Shown: piece after piece, positions 33,564 to 45,239 of the stretch
How the letters are laid out: every line of letters begins with the position of its first letter
How positions within the stretch are numbered: position 1 is the first letter of the stretch
Assembly: GCA_019915015.1 (NCBI GenBank)
Contig: JAHBBC010000042.1
Span: 1 to 64,000 of the forward strand
Direction of reading: 5' to 3'
Origin: Auriscalpium vulgare
Lineage: Eukaryota; Basidiomycota; Agaricomycetes; Russulales; Auriscalpiaceae
Length of the DNA stretch: 64,000 nt
Program-made: the position numbers and the translations under genes
The notes under the pieces: model-generated
What the model was told of the DNA's origin: nothing
Database searches by the model: none
What the model saw: only the letters and a program-made list of their open reading frames with translations

Positions 33564-34456
33564 CGACATTTCATACGACCGTGCACAGTTTGTGGCAGAC
33601 ACCCTACTCGGAGGTGAGCACCACGTCAAAACCACATAGCAGCGGAACGGACGTACCAGCTGACAACCTCCAGGTCCGTCCATAGGCTGGCTAGTTCGGT
33701 TTGTACAAACTGATGCTCGCCAACTTGTAGGAAGGTCGGAACACGGGGTAGTAGATGCGTTGGCCTCCGCGCACGTAGTAGTTGTGGTGATAGGTCGTCT
33801 GGCAGTCTGCGCGGAATTATAAACACAGCGGACAGATGAGGACGAGAGGGGACATACAATGACATTATAGGTTTATTGCCCAGGCGGGGCGCGCGCCATC
33901 CTTGAGGGTAAATGCGACGGCCCGTCGAGCTTGTTGCTTCCGAAGGGCAGGCCGACGTCCGCCACAGAGAGGGTTCTCGCAGCGGCTATGCGGCGGGTAG
34001 AAAGTGATAGTGGCTAGGCCACGTCAGAGATGGGGGACATGCAGCCGAAAGATGGCGACATACTGATGCCAAGGGGAAGGCCATGCTGCTCGAGCGCGCT
34101 CCGAACCGATGCCGCATGCTCGTCGGGGCCAGGATGCACCCAGACAACGTCACAGAGAGCATCCCATATATCTTGGATGAGACCATAGGCAATGTTGGTA
34201 GCGTCGGACAGGACCGTGCATACGGATTGCGGTAGAAATGCAGGTGGCGGGCCGTCGGGAAGGTCGGTGTGGGCTGCGCAAAGCAGATGTCGGCCTTCAG
34301 GGCGGCGGCGAGAGAGACGTAGATGAGGAGCTGTTCCATTGACACGGTCTCTAAGAGCTCGCGGTATTCACGCAGACGGCGAACGACCGAGACGAGCAGC
34401 ATGGCGGGGGAGCGGGACGGGCAAAACACGTTCAAGTTCAGGCTGTATGCGCACAT
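33354..34456 (-). pseudogene. KDZ-associated CxC5-type protein, decayed
   Basis: Read on the minus strand: a helical N-terminus (SMEQLLIYVSLAAALKADI), AFLPQSVCTVLSDATNIA, IWDALCDVVWVHPGP, then CENPLCG, FTLKDGARPA, CQTTYHHNYYV, FLQVGEHQFVQTELASLW, SATNCARSYEMSLS and TEQVWDAFVILALLRDHERRG. This succession matches, from memory, the CxC5 cysteine-cluster proteins that accompany KDZ transposases in mushrooms. Frames change at least twice (near 33740 and inside the N-terminal part), and no KDZ transposase follows, so it is a remnant. It overlaps the 3' end of the plus-strand hypothetical gene. Confidence 0.65.
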
Positions 34457-34603
34457 TGGGTCTGGCTACGGATCGCCCATACAGATCTGACCGACAGCCT
34501 GGCCGGCCCAGGCCTGTCCAACCCGATCGATCGCCGGAACTCCGCCGAAGATTTGCGCCGGAACTTTTCGCCGGAGTTTCCATGTCCTGGATGCTCTCGA
34601 ATG
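34457..34603. other. Short spacer, no gene seen
   Basis: Contains two close copies of a cgccgga(a/g)(c/t)tt motif around 34550-34580. The same ccggagttt, inverted, appears next to the other palindrome block at about 16840. Confidence 0.4.
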
Positions 34604-35285
34604 TAGGATATCTTCCAAACCGGTGGCTGTATTTCAAGCCCATGATGATCACTAGCGTACACAAAAATTCGCCGAACGAACTGGCAAGAAGGATAAGTAC
34701 TGATGACCGCGGTGCTCCTCACAACTACTGTGCCCGCGGGCGCTTGCTCGGTGGCGTCCTCTGTGGGGTTGTCCGTCCAGGACGGACGCCTGTGAGAGGG
34801 CCCACATATCGTCTCTTAGGCGGTGTGTGTCGTTTACCAGACCGAGGCAGTCACCTTGTCCGTCTTGGACGCATTCCTTGCGGGCGTTTTATCACAGAGT
34901 CGCGCATGTCCGTCCCGGACGGACACTGCGGAGGGGCCGACGGATCGCGCGGATGCCAAACGCACAGGGTTTGGCACCGTGTGCGGGTCCGTCCGGACGG
35001 ACACTTTTGAACACTTCCTAAGGTGTGGTCAGCTCATTGAACCACCGAAACACATATCCTCCGGCAGCACTCTGAAGCGATCGTGCACCTAGGTGCTTCA
35101 ATAGGCAAGACAGAATGTAGGATATCTTCCAAACCGGTGGCTGTATTTCAAGCCCATGATGATCACTAGCGTACACAAAAATTCGCCGAACGAACTGGCA
35201 AGAAGGATAAGTACTGATGACCGCGGTGCTCCTCACAACTACTGTGCCCGCGGGCGCTTGCTCGGTGGGGCGTCCTCTGTGGGGC
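34604..35285. repeat. Palindrome block inserted between 165-bp direct repeats
   Basis: A segment of about 165 bases (34604-34768, gtaggatatcttccaaacc ... cgtcctctgtgggg) is repeated at 35117-35285. Between the copies lies the same palindrome block found at 16459-16809, with cores at 34771-34787, 34908-34924 and 34987-35002. The right-hand repeat contains the last codons of SNF2 paralogue 2, so the left one is a duplicated gene end. Confidence 0.85.
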
Positions 35286-38200
35286 TCTTCGTAGACCGTT
35301 TAGGAGGTGCTTCGCTGTTCCCACGACTCCGCGTCGCGACGACTTTGACCGGGGCGATGTGGCCTGAATTCCAGAAGTCAGAGCCCGTAGGAATGGTGAC
35401 GGAATTGCCGGCTCCTTCCACCCAAGCGTCCAATTCATCGAGCCAGCGGAGGAAATTCTCGAAGCGCGCGCAGGTAGGCTCGCTCTTTGCATTCTTCGCG
35501 GCCTGGAGATGGCACTTGGCCATTTTGCGCATGTGGGGGATGTACTTCGGCCAATCCTCGTTCAGGTTCTGGGCGGCCAACTTTTCATCTTCCTCCGCTT
35601 CCCACTGATCAACGACACCCTCGTCCAACATAGGGTACCCTTTGCGCAGTGCCGCGAGCAACGCCTGATTGGTGGACTTTCTTTCAGAGTCTGGCGTGGG
35701 GCGCGAGCGCTTGGCCGCGGGCTCTTCCGTCGACGCAGTGGGCTGACGCTTGGATGATCCGGCGGTCCTCGCTGGAGCTGCGAGCTTGTCGCCCGACGAC
35801 TTCCCTACCGTGCTCTTAGCGGTGGCTAAGCGCATTGAACTCCTCGATGCTTGGTCGACCTGTTTCGTCTTGCCCTTCTTGGGACTGTTGCCTTCGGGCT
35901 CTTTGGCGGACTCGACGACTTCGTGCGATCCAGTTGGCTCTCCCTCTGAGCGGGCGCTTGTAGCAGGGGACTTGGGGTCCAGGGCGCGCGGGGATGGCGG
36001 CTGCCCGCCCGTGCGGGATGAGACTTGCGCGTGGGGAGTCGTGGCGCGGGAGGATGTGTGGGCGGGCTGCGATCCGGTTGATTCATCGCCCATGCCTGAT
36101 GAGACTTGCTCCTCTGGATACGGGGCGCGGGAGGATTCATTGACCGGGGGCGTTTCGTCCTTCCTTGGTGGCAAATTGGGACCGGAAGTCGGCTTGGGTG
36201 AAGATGTTTCGCCGGGTGGCGACTTGTCCGACGCAGGCCCTGATGGCTGGTCCGTAGACTTGGCGCTGGTGGTCGCAGTCGCAGCTTGGGACTTTGCCGT
36301 GTCTGATTGGCCACTGTCCTCTGAGCGCGTGGAGGGGCCAACTGCGGCGGGGGTTACGGGCTTGCCAGCTGGTGGCTGCACCGTGCCTGTCTTGCCCGAT
36401 TTGCGCCGTGCTTTCTTCACCTCGCCCGCGTCGGCCTTCGCAGGCGTCCTGGATGTCTTGGCCTTCACTGGCGGGCTCTCCTCCTCGACGGCACCATCGA
36501 CAATGTCCTCATTGCCTGCCTTGCGCGATTTCCGCCGCGGTTTTCTTCACCTTGCCCGCGGGAGCCTTCGCAGACTTAGCGCCTTTGGATTTCTGGGCCT
36601 GGACCGCAAGGCTCTCCTCCTCCGACTCGACATCGGTGGGGTCGGCATCGTCGAGGTCGTCAGCGGTCGCCAATTGTTCTGTTCGATTGTAAGACAAGGA
36701 TTCTGACAGGTGCAGTGGGACTCACGAAATGCCGGTTTCGAGCTCGTGAACACCTCTTGGATGTAACCTTTAGCGAACGATATGTTGTTCAGCCACACGT
36801 CTGGCGTCTGGTGTCCGATGAGACGGTAGACATGCACCGTCTTCGCCTGCGGTTGCCTCCAGAGACGTCCGATAAGTTGCTGATCGGTCATGACGGACCA
36901 CATCACATCCTGTGGGTGGTTTTTGTTAGAGCGTGAGAGACGAAATGAACTCCTTGCATACAATGATAATGAGAACATTGGCCACGTGGAGATTGAGGCC
37001 AACTGTTCCCGCCTCGGATATGATCAGAACCCTTATGTTCGGATCGGTGCGGAACTGTTCAACGACTTTACTCCGAGCGTCCATCGTCATGCTCCCGGTC
37101 AGCACGAGAGAGGAGGATTTGTTGAGAAGTTTCAGTTGCTGAGCTCGGTGATGAGGACAATGACAACAGAGGAATCGTCGGAAGCTCACATTCTGCAGAC
37201 GCGGATGGTTGAAGATGAAGAACGAGTAAATGACGACTTTGTCCGGGCTCACGTCCGTGACAGGCTCGTCTCCCCGTAGGTCTTCAACGGTTGGCGGTGA
37301 TATAGCATCGCCATCGGCTACAGAAATGTCAGCGACGGACAACGACGATGGACAATGACTCGCATACCCGCTGGTTGCTCATAGTGAAGCCCAGCTACGA
37401 CGTGCTTGTCCTGAAGATGGTGGTTCAATATCTCCGCCACGTTGTCCAGCTTACGCGACGGGCGCCTGTCGTACTCTGCCATGGTGGCAGGGAGGGGTCC
37501 TACGTTAAGACAATCTGGGTGCGTGCTCGCAATGCGAAGGTCGAGATAGAAATCCTGTGGGATCAATAAATGGTAAGCACCCCTGCAGGGAGGGCGGAGG
37601 GAAAGCGACGCTCAGAGGGTGCCGCACACATGAAATGTCCGTCCGAGACGGACACCCTGGGGGTGAGCCCAGTGCCGCCTTCGCAGACGATATGGCGTAT
37701 GCCACACACATGAAATGTCCGTCCGAGACGGACACCCTGGGGGTGAGCCCAATGCCTTCGCAGACGATATGGCGCATGCCGCACACATGCAATGTCCGTC
37801 CGAGACGGACACCCTGGAGGGGAGCCCAATACCGCCTACGCAGAGTACACGGCGTATAGCGCACACGCAGCGTCCGTCCGGACGGACACCCTCATGACTG
37901 TCCATCGAGCACGCCGCGCGCGCTGTCCGTCTGGGACGGACAACTGAGGAGCTGCCTCCATGCACGGTGCAGACGTCACACACGGCGCCCTCCACCGTGG
38001 AGGCGTTGCAGCCTCCTGCGGCGAGCGGCGCGTGCGCCTCGCTGTCCGTCCTCGGCGGCAGATTGCCATGGGGCCCTCGTTTGTGTCCCGGGGCTCCCCA
38101 CCAGTACAAGCCGTCACAGTACGTCCGTCCGAGACGGGAAATGAGTAACTACGATTCACACTCACAAGTTTGGCCGGGTTCCTGATTCCGGCATCAGTCT

Positions 38201-40735
38201 CGAGTTGATCGACTGCGATTTGCTCCAGCACTTCCATCTCCCATGGGTGAGGCTTTTGAACCACCAGGTGTTCGCGATACGGGTAGAGACCAGAGATGGG
38301 CTTTCCGTCCGATCCGAGCGACTTACCCGTGCGACGTATCACACAGCCTTCGAACGCAACACGAATTTCTTCAACGACTTGTCCAAGCTTCTCCCTGTGG
38401 TGCTTGCCGTAGGCAACGCCGGTCTGGCCCGCGATCGTCCTCGTGAGTACCTCCTTGGGTGGGCCTTGTTTCTTCGCTTCTTTCCGGTCCAGGGCAGTCC
38501 CCGAATTGACGGTCTTCTGCCATTGATTGATGCGGTCTTCACATGCGTCGGCGAACGCTGCAAGCCCAAGTGCGCGGCCAAGGTTGCAAAGATCCTGCGG
38601 TTGAGGTCAGAGCATGCGTGATATCGGCAGTCTAGATTACAGTCACCTTTGGGTGTGTTTGGACGGGTGTCGCGGTCATGGCAACGAAGACTCCCGACTT
38701 GGCTCGAAGCGTCCGACCTGTCATGTACATGAAATTAACCTTCCTCAGAACGTGGGCTTCATCGAGCGCAGTCGCCGCGAAGGTTTCGCCGAAGACGGTG
38801 TGAGGCAGCTTGTTGGCGATGTTCGGCATCTCGCGCGGTGCGAACGCCTTTTTCCTAGGGTCTGGAACCATGACGTGACGGAAGTCGGACATAGCGGCCT
38901 ATTGGGTGTCAGCTCAGCTCGCTGAGGTTGAGCAAGTTGACAATACCGTAGTCGACATCAGCAGGATGGTGTTATTGTAGCGGTTCCCTGTCCTCTTTTT
39001 GATCTCGTCCAGAGCGCCTAAGCGCCTCAGGATGCCCCCGGTGATGGGCTGGACTGGAATCGAGTCGGCGCGAAGGAACCTCGCGACCTCATGAGCCACC
39101 TGACCGACGAGGCCAGGCGGAACCACCATCAGAAACGGAGCGTTGGGGACGCGTCCGGTCGGATGGTTTGGGCCGCCGAACCTCTTTCCTGCTGCTGCGG
39201 ATAAGGAACCACCGGCTGCGCCTAAGATGTCGCACCACTCACCAAATTGACCTGGGTAAGGTCGGCCTTGCCGGCGCTCATCCCTACACCACGCGAGCAT
39301 CGCAAAGAAACCGAGGACTTGCAGGGTCTTTCCAAGACCCACGTCGTCCATGAGGAGGACAGGTTTACCCTCGAATGCACAATCGAGCATTCTGCAGATG
39401 CCAACAAGTTGATGCCAGTGCGGCACCAAGGGCACGCCATTGCTCTCCTCCTCGAACCAAGCCCGATGCAGCGATGGTACCTTGCTGCCTTCCAGGTCCA
39501 CCTTCGGATGGAAGAACGGCAATTGGCCCGTCGTGATCCCGAGCGCCTGCCAGAGTTGTTCAACGGTGTAGTCCTTGTATTGATCGACGCCGGTGGTCCA
39601 CTCCGCGTTGCTCAAGTCGCCCATGGCTGCATCGGCCGACATTGGCACTGGGTGGTCCGTTCGCTCTTCGTCGGGATCTTCGTCTCGACTGAGGTGACGC
39701 GCCCAGGGGATGAGGTCCCCGCTGCCTGATTCACTCGCTATCTTTTCCAAAGCCTCGCGCATCAATTTCGGGAGCTCTGCATGTTGTCGTCAGACAGTCT
39801 GCTTGCTCCATAGCTCTAGCACTTACTTGCAGTCTTGTCCGGCTCATCGGGCTGGAGCCCCGCCAAAATGTCACGCACTTGCTGCTTCCTAGCCTCCAAG
39901 ATCGTCACTGCCTCACCGTCCTGGCACTTGGTGACGATGGCCATGAGTTTGTTGGCCGTGGCCAAGTACTTACGGACCCCGTCGCCATTCGCGTTCCCCT
40001 CGAATATGCCTATGAGGGGTGAGCATGAGCAGACGAGCAGTTACACATGTCCTACATACCAGTCCACCGCACAGTCAGGTCTTGCTCGTACTTCGTTCGA
40101 GTCTTTTTCATGCGTGTATGGCTTGTCCGCCATCCATCCCAGACATTGTTGATCAAGCAACCGACAACGTTGCGTAGCTCGGGGGTCAGGAGGGCCGCGC
40201 CCGACTTGGTGATAAGGAATGCTTCATCGCCAAACAGGTGTCTGGCGATGTTCTCGTAGCTCACCGAGAGCTCGGTGTAAGACGGGAACTATGGCGCCTT
40301 GAGTGAGAAACTATCATGGACAGTGGGTAACTCACCTCAGATTTTTGCATCGCAACCATATATTCATAGGGATTGACCTCTTCGACCTCCTCTAGAAACT
40401 GCCTGACGCTCTGCGGCACCTTCCACTTCTTCCAAACATTGGCGTGCCACGTGTGTGCAATCGCCCGGCCTTCTCTGTACTCCTCGTCGCGCGCCCTCTC
40501 TTTCGTCTCTTGGACCGTGAGCAGCCTTCGGGGTTTCAGGTCGTCGCCCCTGACATGCTTGGCAAACGCACACGCCATCCAGTTGTGACTGCGAGAGGTT
40601 GGGCACAGTTTCAGGCCTTGCCTCTGTGGCCCAGGGCGGAATATCGCCGCCCGTGTACTCAGTCCACTCGTAGCTATCGACGAAAAGGTGCGTTGGCAGA
40701 AGGACAGTGGCGAGCATATACGACAAAGTGGGCAT
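35239..40735 (-). CDS. SNF2-type helicase-like ATPase, paralogue 2
   Basis: A multi-exon gene from ATG 40735 (MPTLSYMLATVLLPTH). Motifs: PHWHQLVGICRML, Walker A DDVGLGKTLQV, MVVPPGLVGQV, DEAH in ALDEAHVLRKVN, VAMTATPVQT, then GCVIRRTGKSLGSDGKPISGLYPY, LTGSMTMDAR, VLIISEAGTVGLNLHVAN and motif VI QQLIGRLWRQPQ. The C-terminal third is disordered and Lys/Pro/Ser-rich. Near 36541 a run of four A (minus strand) shifts the frame: removing one A would replace TAAEIAQGRQ-stop by PRRKSRKAGNE and open the tail to 35239. The ATPase core is intact. Intron positions parallel paralogue 1. It likely acts on chromatin or DNA; the target is unknown. Confidence 0.82.
37555..38165 (-). repeat. Palindrome-bearing 611-bp intron of SNF2 paralogue 2
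   Basis: Donor GTGAGT at 38165 follows RNPAKL; acceptor CCCACAG ends at 37555 before DFYLDLRIAST, in frame. Palindrome cores lie at 37637-37653, 37717-37733, 37794-37810, 37872-37887, 37924-37940 and, imperfect, 38123-38139. The first three sit in a tandem repeat of about 80 bases that includes cacacatgaaat and accctgggggtgagcccaa. Same intron position as 10446-10821. Confidence 0.8.
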
Positions 40736-41573
40736 GGTGGGGAAAAGAGAGGGCGACTGAGACCCAACTCGTGCTGGTTATATACTGCCTGGCCGATCGA
40801 ATTTAGGAGCACATGACTCACGGCAGCACCAATGCGGACGGGCACGCGTGTCAAAGCCAAAGCGGGTCCGGGGATGCCGAGCGCGAATATGACCCGGAAC
40901 CGGCCGAGCAGATGTGGCTCAGTGATTTCCCTACTCGTGCGGGTGTCGCGGTCATCAGGCCCAAATGGTCCTGAGGTGTACGTTCGGAAGGAGAGCAGTA
41001 TGCGCGTCGATGCCGCCTCCAACAATCCCTTGAAAGGCTTCGCACAGCTGCTATAAACATTTTCCCTGGGCTTAGTGTCCCGACGGGCGTTCCCTCCCAG
41101 GGCAATGACGACTGACCACTCCTTCCACAATTTGTGATGGGCTGAGCATTTTAACACGGCCTGGAATGCTCATGGCGTCCGTCCCGGACGGACACCGCGG
41201 GGACCGTCCTCATGCTGAGGCAAAACAGACGGCGTTCCACGGGAGGTATATCTGACCCGCGTGGCCTCTTCTGTCCATACGACCCTGCGGGGCGTCCGTC
41301 CAGGACGGACACACGGGGCTGTACCGCTGGGGCGTACCTTCGTCACCGGCGAGTCAACCCCAGGACCGACGTGTCCGTCCAGGACGGACCGCCCGCGCCC
41401 ACCATCTACGCTGTCCGCAGGCACAGCGCTCCACTCAGGTCACGCAGGTGTCGCATCAAAATGTTCATCGCAAATCACTCCAGGGGGGGCAACCTGAGCG
41501 GTCCGCTTCAATGCTGCGTGAACCGTGTCTTCAAATAGACCCTTAACCACAAATACCTACACCACCTTTTCCC
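40736..41573. repeat. Intergenic region with three palindromes
   Basis: The first 400 bases are the upstream flank of SNF2 paralogue 2; overlapping open frames here have no recognisable content. Palindrome cores lie at 41177-41193, 41294-41310 and 41373-41389, spaced 117 and 79 bases, with unrelated sequence between them. Confidence 0.7.
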
Positions 41574-42943
41574 TCAATACCCGTATTCCACGGCCTCCAG
41601 CCCTATCTTTAGCCCTGGAGCGTTAACCTCCCAATCCGCGAATGTCCCCCTCGTCATCTTGCAGCGTAAAGCCTCGACGGAAAACGTATCCCGCGTCCGA
41701 CTCTTCCTCCACCTGTCGACATCCTGAGGGAACGTCGCCTTGGTGTACATGATGAAATCGACTTGCACAATGACCAACTTTGTCAAGCTGGGCAGATAGG
41801 ACCCGTCCAAGGGCGCTTCGCCCATCGCCTCGCAGAAAGTAATCGCGCTTTGGCCAAAGACTTCCACTGTACGCAGGACGTGGGCTGATGCCATCAATGA
41901 CCTCCACGTCCACGGCGCGGCTGTTGGATCGCCGATGTTGTAGACCAGGTCAACCATTTTCAGCGCGGACGTGGCAACGACAGCGGCGTGGGCAAGGCGT
42001 AAAACCATCCCACGGTTCGAGAACGGCGCGACAACGATGATGGAGGGTTTGTGGCCGGCCCGTTGAGCGCTGATTGCGATCTTCCACCAGCGCCCACTCT
42101 CACGGTCTATGGTCAATTGGTGGGAGATCTCTTGGTCCGTCTCCTGGAACCGGCGTTAAACTCTTGATCACATCGCAACAAAACTGGATCTGTCCTCACC
42201 ATTGCCATCTGTGTGGGGGGTTTAGCTAACACTGCCAGAAACCCTTCGGCCGCCTCATGGTCCGGCACCTGGTGATGCTTAACGAAGATCGTGCGCTGGC
42301 AGGTGGAGGGATGTTGGACGTGCGAGATGAGCATAGAAACCATCCGGAGAGAGCCTGAGTCCTGCCAGGTAATCTCCAGTACCTCCAGTCTCGCGAGAGT
42401 GATGATCGGCATGGTTCCCTCGATGTCAAGGGAAAGTTGAACTGTGACTTGAAGGGTTGTCAGACCCGCAAACGCACCGGAGAACCGCAGTGCGTCCGAC
42501 AACTCCAAACCCGGATAGAACCCCCCTCGAAGTATGAGTGACTTCAGCGGCACCGCAACAGCTTCCATAGAAAGGCGACTCCACAACTCGAGCGTATCGG
42601 GAGCGTTATCAACCCAAAACGTGAGGACCTCCAGGCGTTCCCGGGCGGATCGGATAAGTTGAACCATCTCAGGCGCCAGTGCTCTTTCTCCGCGAGGGGG
42701 CTCTACAAACATAGTGATCAATGCGCAACCACTCCTGGCAAGGTGGCTCGAGACCGAGGCCAGCCCACGCCGAGTGTAGACTTTCGCCCACAGAGCCTTG
42801 AAGGCGAGACCAGCGTCGTGCCATCGCCTGCACACCAGCAAGACCGCCGTCCAACTGCACATTGTTGCTTCCGATTCTTCCACCTCCGCCTTTAAAATTA
42901 GAAATATGTGGCCAAGTGTTTCTGTCGCCAGACGTGACTGCAT
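41574..42943 (-). CDS. F-box-like protein (family 1)
   Basis: Starts MQSRLATETLGHIFLILKAE at 42943: an F-box-like N-terminus (L-A-x-E-x-L-x-x-I-F ... W ... LLVCRRWHDAG ... LWAKVY), followed by LRR-like segments (ALRFSGAFAGLTTLQVTVQL, LARLEVLEITWQD, SMLISHVQHPSTCQRTIFV). A frame change near 42113 is bridged by a probable intron, then DRESGRWWKIAISAQ and LPSLTKLVIVQVDF to stop 41574. F-box proteins normally hand substrates to SCF ubiquitin ligases through Skp1; the substrate here is unknown. A paralogue lies at 51507-52874 (both contain DGSYLPSL and TFPQDV). Confidence 0.75.
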
Positions 42944-43097
42944 TATTGACTGTTACCATCTCTCTGTCAGCATTTCGGCGAGAAGACTTGGGGAAGACCT
43001 ACGGTGACCGGGGGATATAAAGTCATTCATCGAACGAACACCCCCGCCCCGCTTTTATTCTACATGCTGTTACCAACCCCGGGTTGTTCTACGTTAT

Positions 43098-43650
43098 ATC
43101 CCTTGTCACACTGCGGTTAACAACCTCAGGCCGCCCGCGATTGACGGTTTTGTCCGTCCCTGACGGACGCGTGCGCGCACGGCCAATATTCGCACGCATC
43201 ACCCGGCGACCCTGACGCACACATGCGTGATGCGGTTAACAACCTCAGGTCGCCCGCGATTGACGGTTTTGTCTGACGGACGCGTGCGCGCACGGCCCAT
43301 ATTCGCAAGCATCACCCGGCGACCCTGACGCACACATGCGTGATGCGGTTAACAACCTCAGGTCGCCCGCGATTGACGGTTTTGTCCGTCCCTGACGGAC
43401 GCGTGCGCGCACGGCCCATATTCGCAGGCATCACCCGGCGACCATCACACATGCGTGATGCGGTTAACAACCTCACTCGCCCTTCAGGGACGGTTTTGTC
43501 CGTCCCTGACGGACGCGTGCGCGCATGTCCCATATTTGCGGGCATCGCCCGACGATCGATGCGGTCAACGATCTCAAATCGCCCCTGAGAGCCAGTTATG
43601 TCCGTCCCTGACGGACGCGTGCGTGCATGGCCCATATTCGCCGATGTAAT
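43098..43650. repeat. Tandem array of about 115 bp x 5, one palindrome per unit
   Basis: Five units contain gcggttaacaacctca, (t)tgacggttttgtccgtcc, ctgacggacgcgtgcg and cccatattcg. Cores of form GTCCGTC-CCT-GACGGAC are at 43152-43168, 43384-43400, 43498-43514 and 43600-43616. The second unit has lost the left arm (about 43270-43282). Between 42944 and 43097 nothing else is seen. Confidence 0.9.
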
Positions 43651-43781
43651 CGCGGCTATCTTGCAGGACCCGCGGCATCTTTTCGAATGCTCAACATTTC
43701 ATCGCACGCCCATGTGTGGAACCAGAGCGACGAAATAATACAAGCCCCGATTCCAACCAAGGGCTGCAGGCAGCGAAATGA

Positions 43782-45239
43782 CTACGCTCGAGTACTATCG
43801 ACTACCAAACGGGAACTCTCAGACGCTGGCGGGTCACGGAAATAACAATCTACAAACTTCAACTGCTTGACCCCATCCGCCGCAAGTCTGGCCCACTCCT
43901 CGACATATTTGCCGCTTACCATGCAGCGTTTGAAAATGACCCTTCGCTCTCGTGCTCCCCATTTGTCCGACTTCAGCCACTCCAACACCTCCCGGGTCCA
44001 TCTGCGGTTGCGTAGATCCAAGTCCCCAATGGTGACAAGTACCAGCGAGGAAAAGCATGGGTACCAGCCCAAACCTTCCAAAATAATCCCCTTCTTGCGC
44101 CGTCGCCAGAGATAGTGAAGGGTTGATACGTTCATGTCTGGTAGCAGGCGCATACAGAGGGATGACCATGAGCCACCCTCGGCGGGAAAATCGATGATGC
44201 ATTCCTCGCAGTCGTTTCCCAATTTCATGATGCGGCGGCCGCTACCTTCTGAGCAGTGGACAGTCATGGGTGACCGCGTGGGAATCTGCTGTATGTCAGC
44301 GTCCCGCATGCTCAAGGTACTCCATGGACATACCCCAATCATGTGGCGTGGGAACACCATTGAGACCAGAGTGTTCACCTCAGCGTTGTCGCCCTCGAGA
44401 ATCAATGATCGCTTGCATGTCACGGGAAAGTGCATGAGGCCCATGACCCGAACGATGGTCCGACGGGGCGACCAATTTTGCAATCTCGGCGCGTATATTT
44501 GAAGAGTAGAAAGGCGAGGGAATATGACTGGATCGCTTGCCTCGAACGTGGCGGTCTCTGCGAGGTGGAGTTCGATGTCGAGATTCTCCAAGTGGCTGAA
44601 TCCCCGCAAAAGTCGCATGGCTTCCCAGTCGTGGGTTACTGGTGAGCGAGTCAGGGGGTTCTCCCCTCCGGATCGCAATCGGAATGAGACCAACTGGCCG
44701 GAGGCGGGGACAGACTCCGGCCACACTACGTCATACCAGGTCACGCTTCGGAGGAGGGGGGTTCCTCGTGACAGGAATCGGCTGGGCAAACGTCGTACCG
44801 CCTGGAACAGCGGTCGCTCTGTCCAGCAAGCCATGGTAAGGGACTCCAGCAGCGGTGCAGGTCCTTGGAGTTGGCGCAACAGCGGGGTACCATCGCCGTA
44901 CCTCTCCGGACTCCAATCCAATTGGAGGCCCCGCAGGCGCCCTTGGTGCTCAACTATCTTCGCTGTGAGGCGTGGGTTCATGTGGCAATCCATGCCGGTA
45001 AAGTCGACCGAACGGGCCCCTGAGCGCGCAAAAAACTCGATCGCCCATTCCTCGCCGCCGTCGATCTGATTGATGCGGGTCCAAAGTTCTCCATCGTCTA
45101 TCGCTATCCGACGCCACCGTTGGCTGACGCTACTCACTGTAAGCAACAGGGACAACGTGTCGCCCCGATCGCACGCAAGATGCCGGAACACGGTGCTTAG
45201 TATCTCGGGGGCCAGGTCGTTGATTGTTGGGTGCAACAT
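43782..45239 (-). CDS. F-box/LRR-like protein (family 2), intact
   Basis: A single-exon 485-residue frame. The N-terminus, INDLAPEILSTVFRHLA ... VSSVSQRWRRIAIDDGELWTRI, is a clear F-box. Leucine-rich, irregular repeats follow (LLESLTMACW, LRSVTWYDVVWP, FSHLENLDIELHL, FPRLSTLQIYAPRLQNW, LVLVTIGDLDL). Typical of the large F-box families of mushrooms, which supply substrate receptors for SCF ubiquitin ligases. No frameshift or internal stop. It is the best-preserved gene of the F-box cluster. Confidence 0.85.
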   Translation of the reverse strand: MLHPTINDLAPEILSTVFRHLACDRGDTLSLLLTVSSVSQRWRRIAIDDGELWTRINQIDGGEEWAIEFFARSGARSVDFTGMDCHMNPRLTAKIVEHQGRLRGLQLDWSPERYGDGTPLLRQLQGPAPLLESLTMACWTERPLFQAVRRLPSRFLSRGTPLLRSVTWYDVVWPESVPASGQLVSFRLRSGGENPLTRSPVTHDWEAMRLLRGFSHLENLDIELHLAETATFEASDPVIFPRLSTLQIYAPRLQNWSPRRTIVRVMGLMHFPVTCKRSLILEGDNAEVNTLVSMVFPRHMIGVCPWSTLSMRDADIQQIPTRSPMTVHCSEGSGRRIMKLGNDCEECIIDFPAEGGSWSSLCMRLLPDMNVSTLHYLWRRRKKGIILEGLGWYPCFSSLVLVTIGDLDLRNRRWTREVLEWLKSDKWGARERRVIFKRCMVSGKYVEEWARLAADGVKQLKFVDCYFRDPPASESSRLVVDSTRA

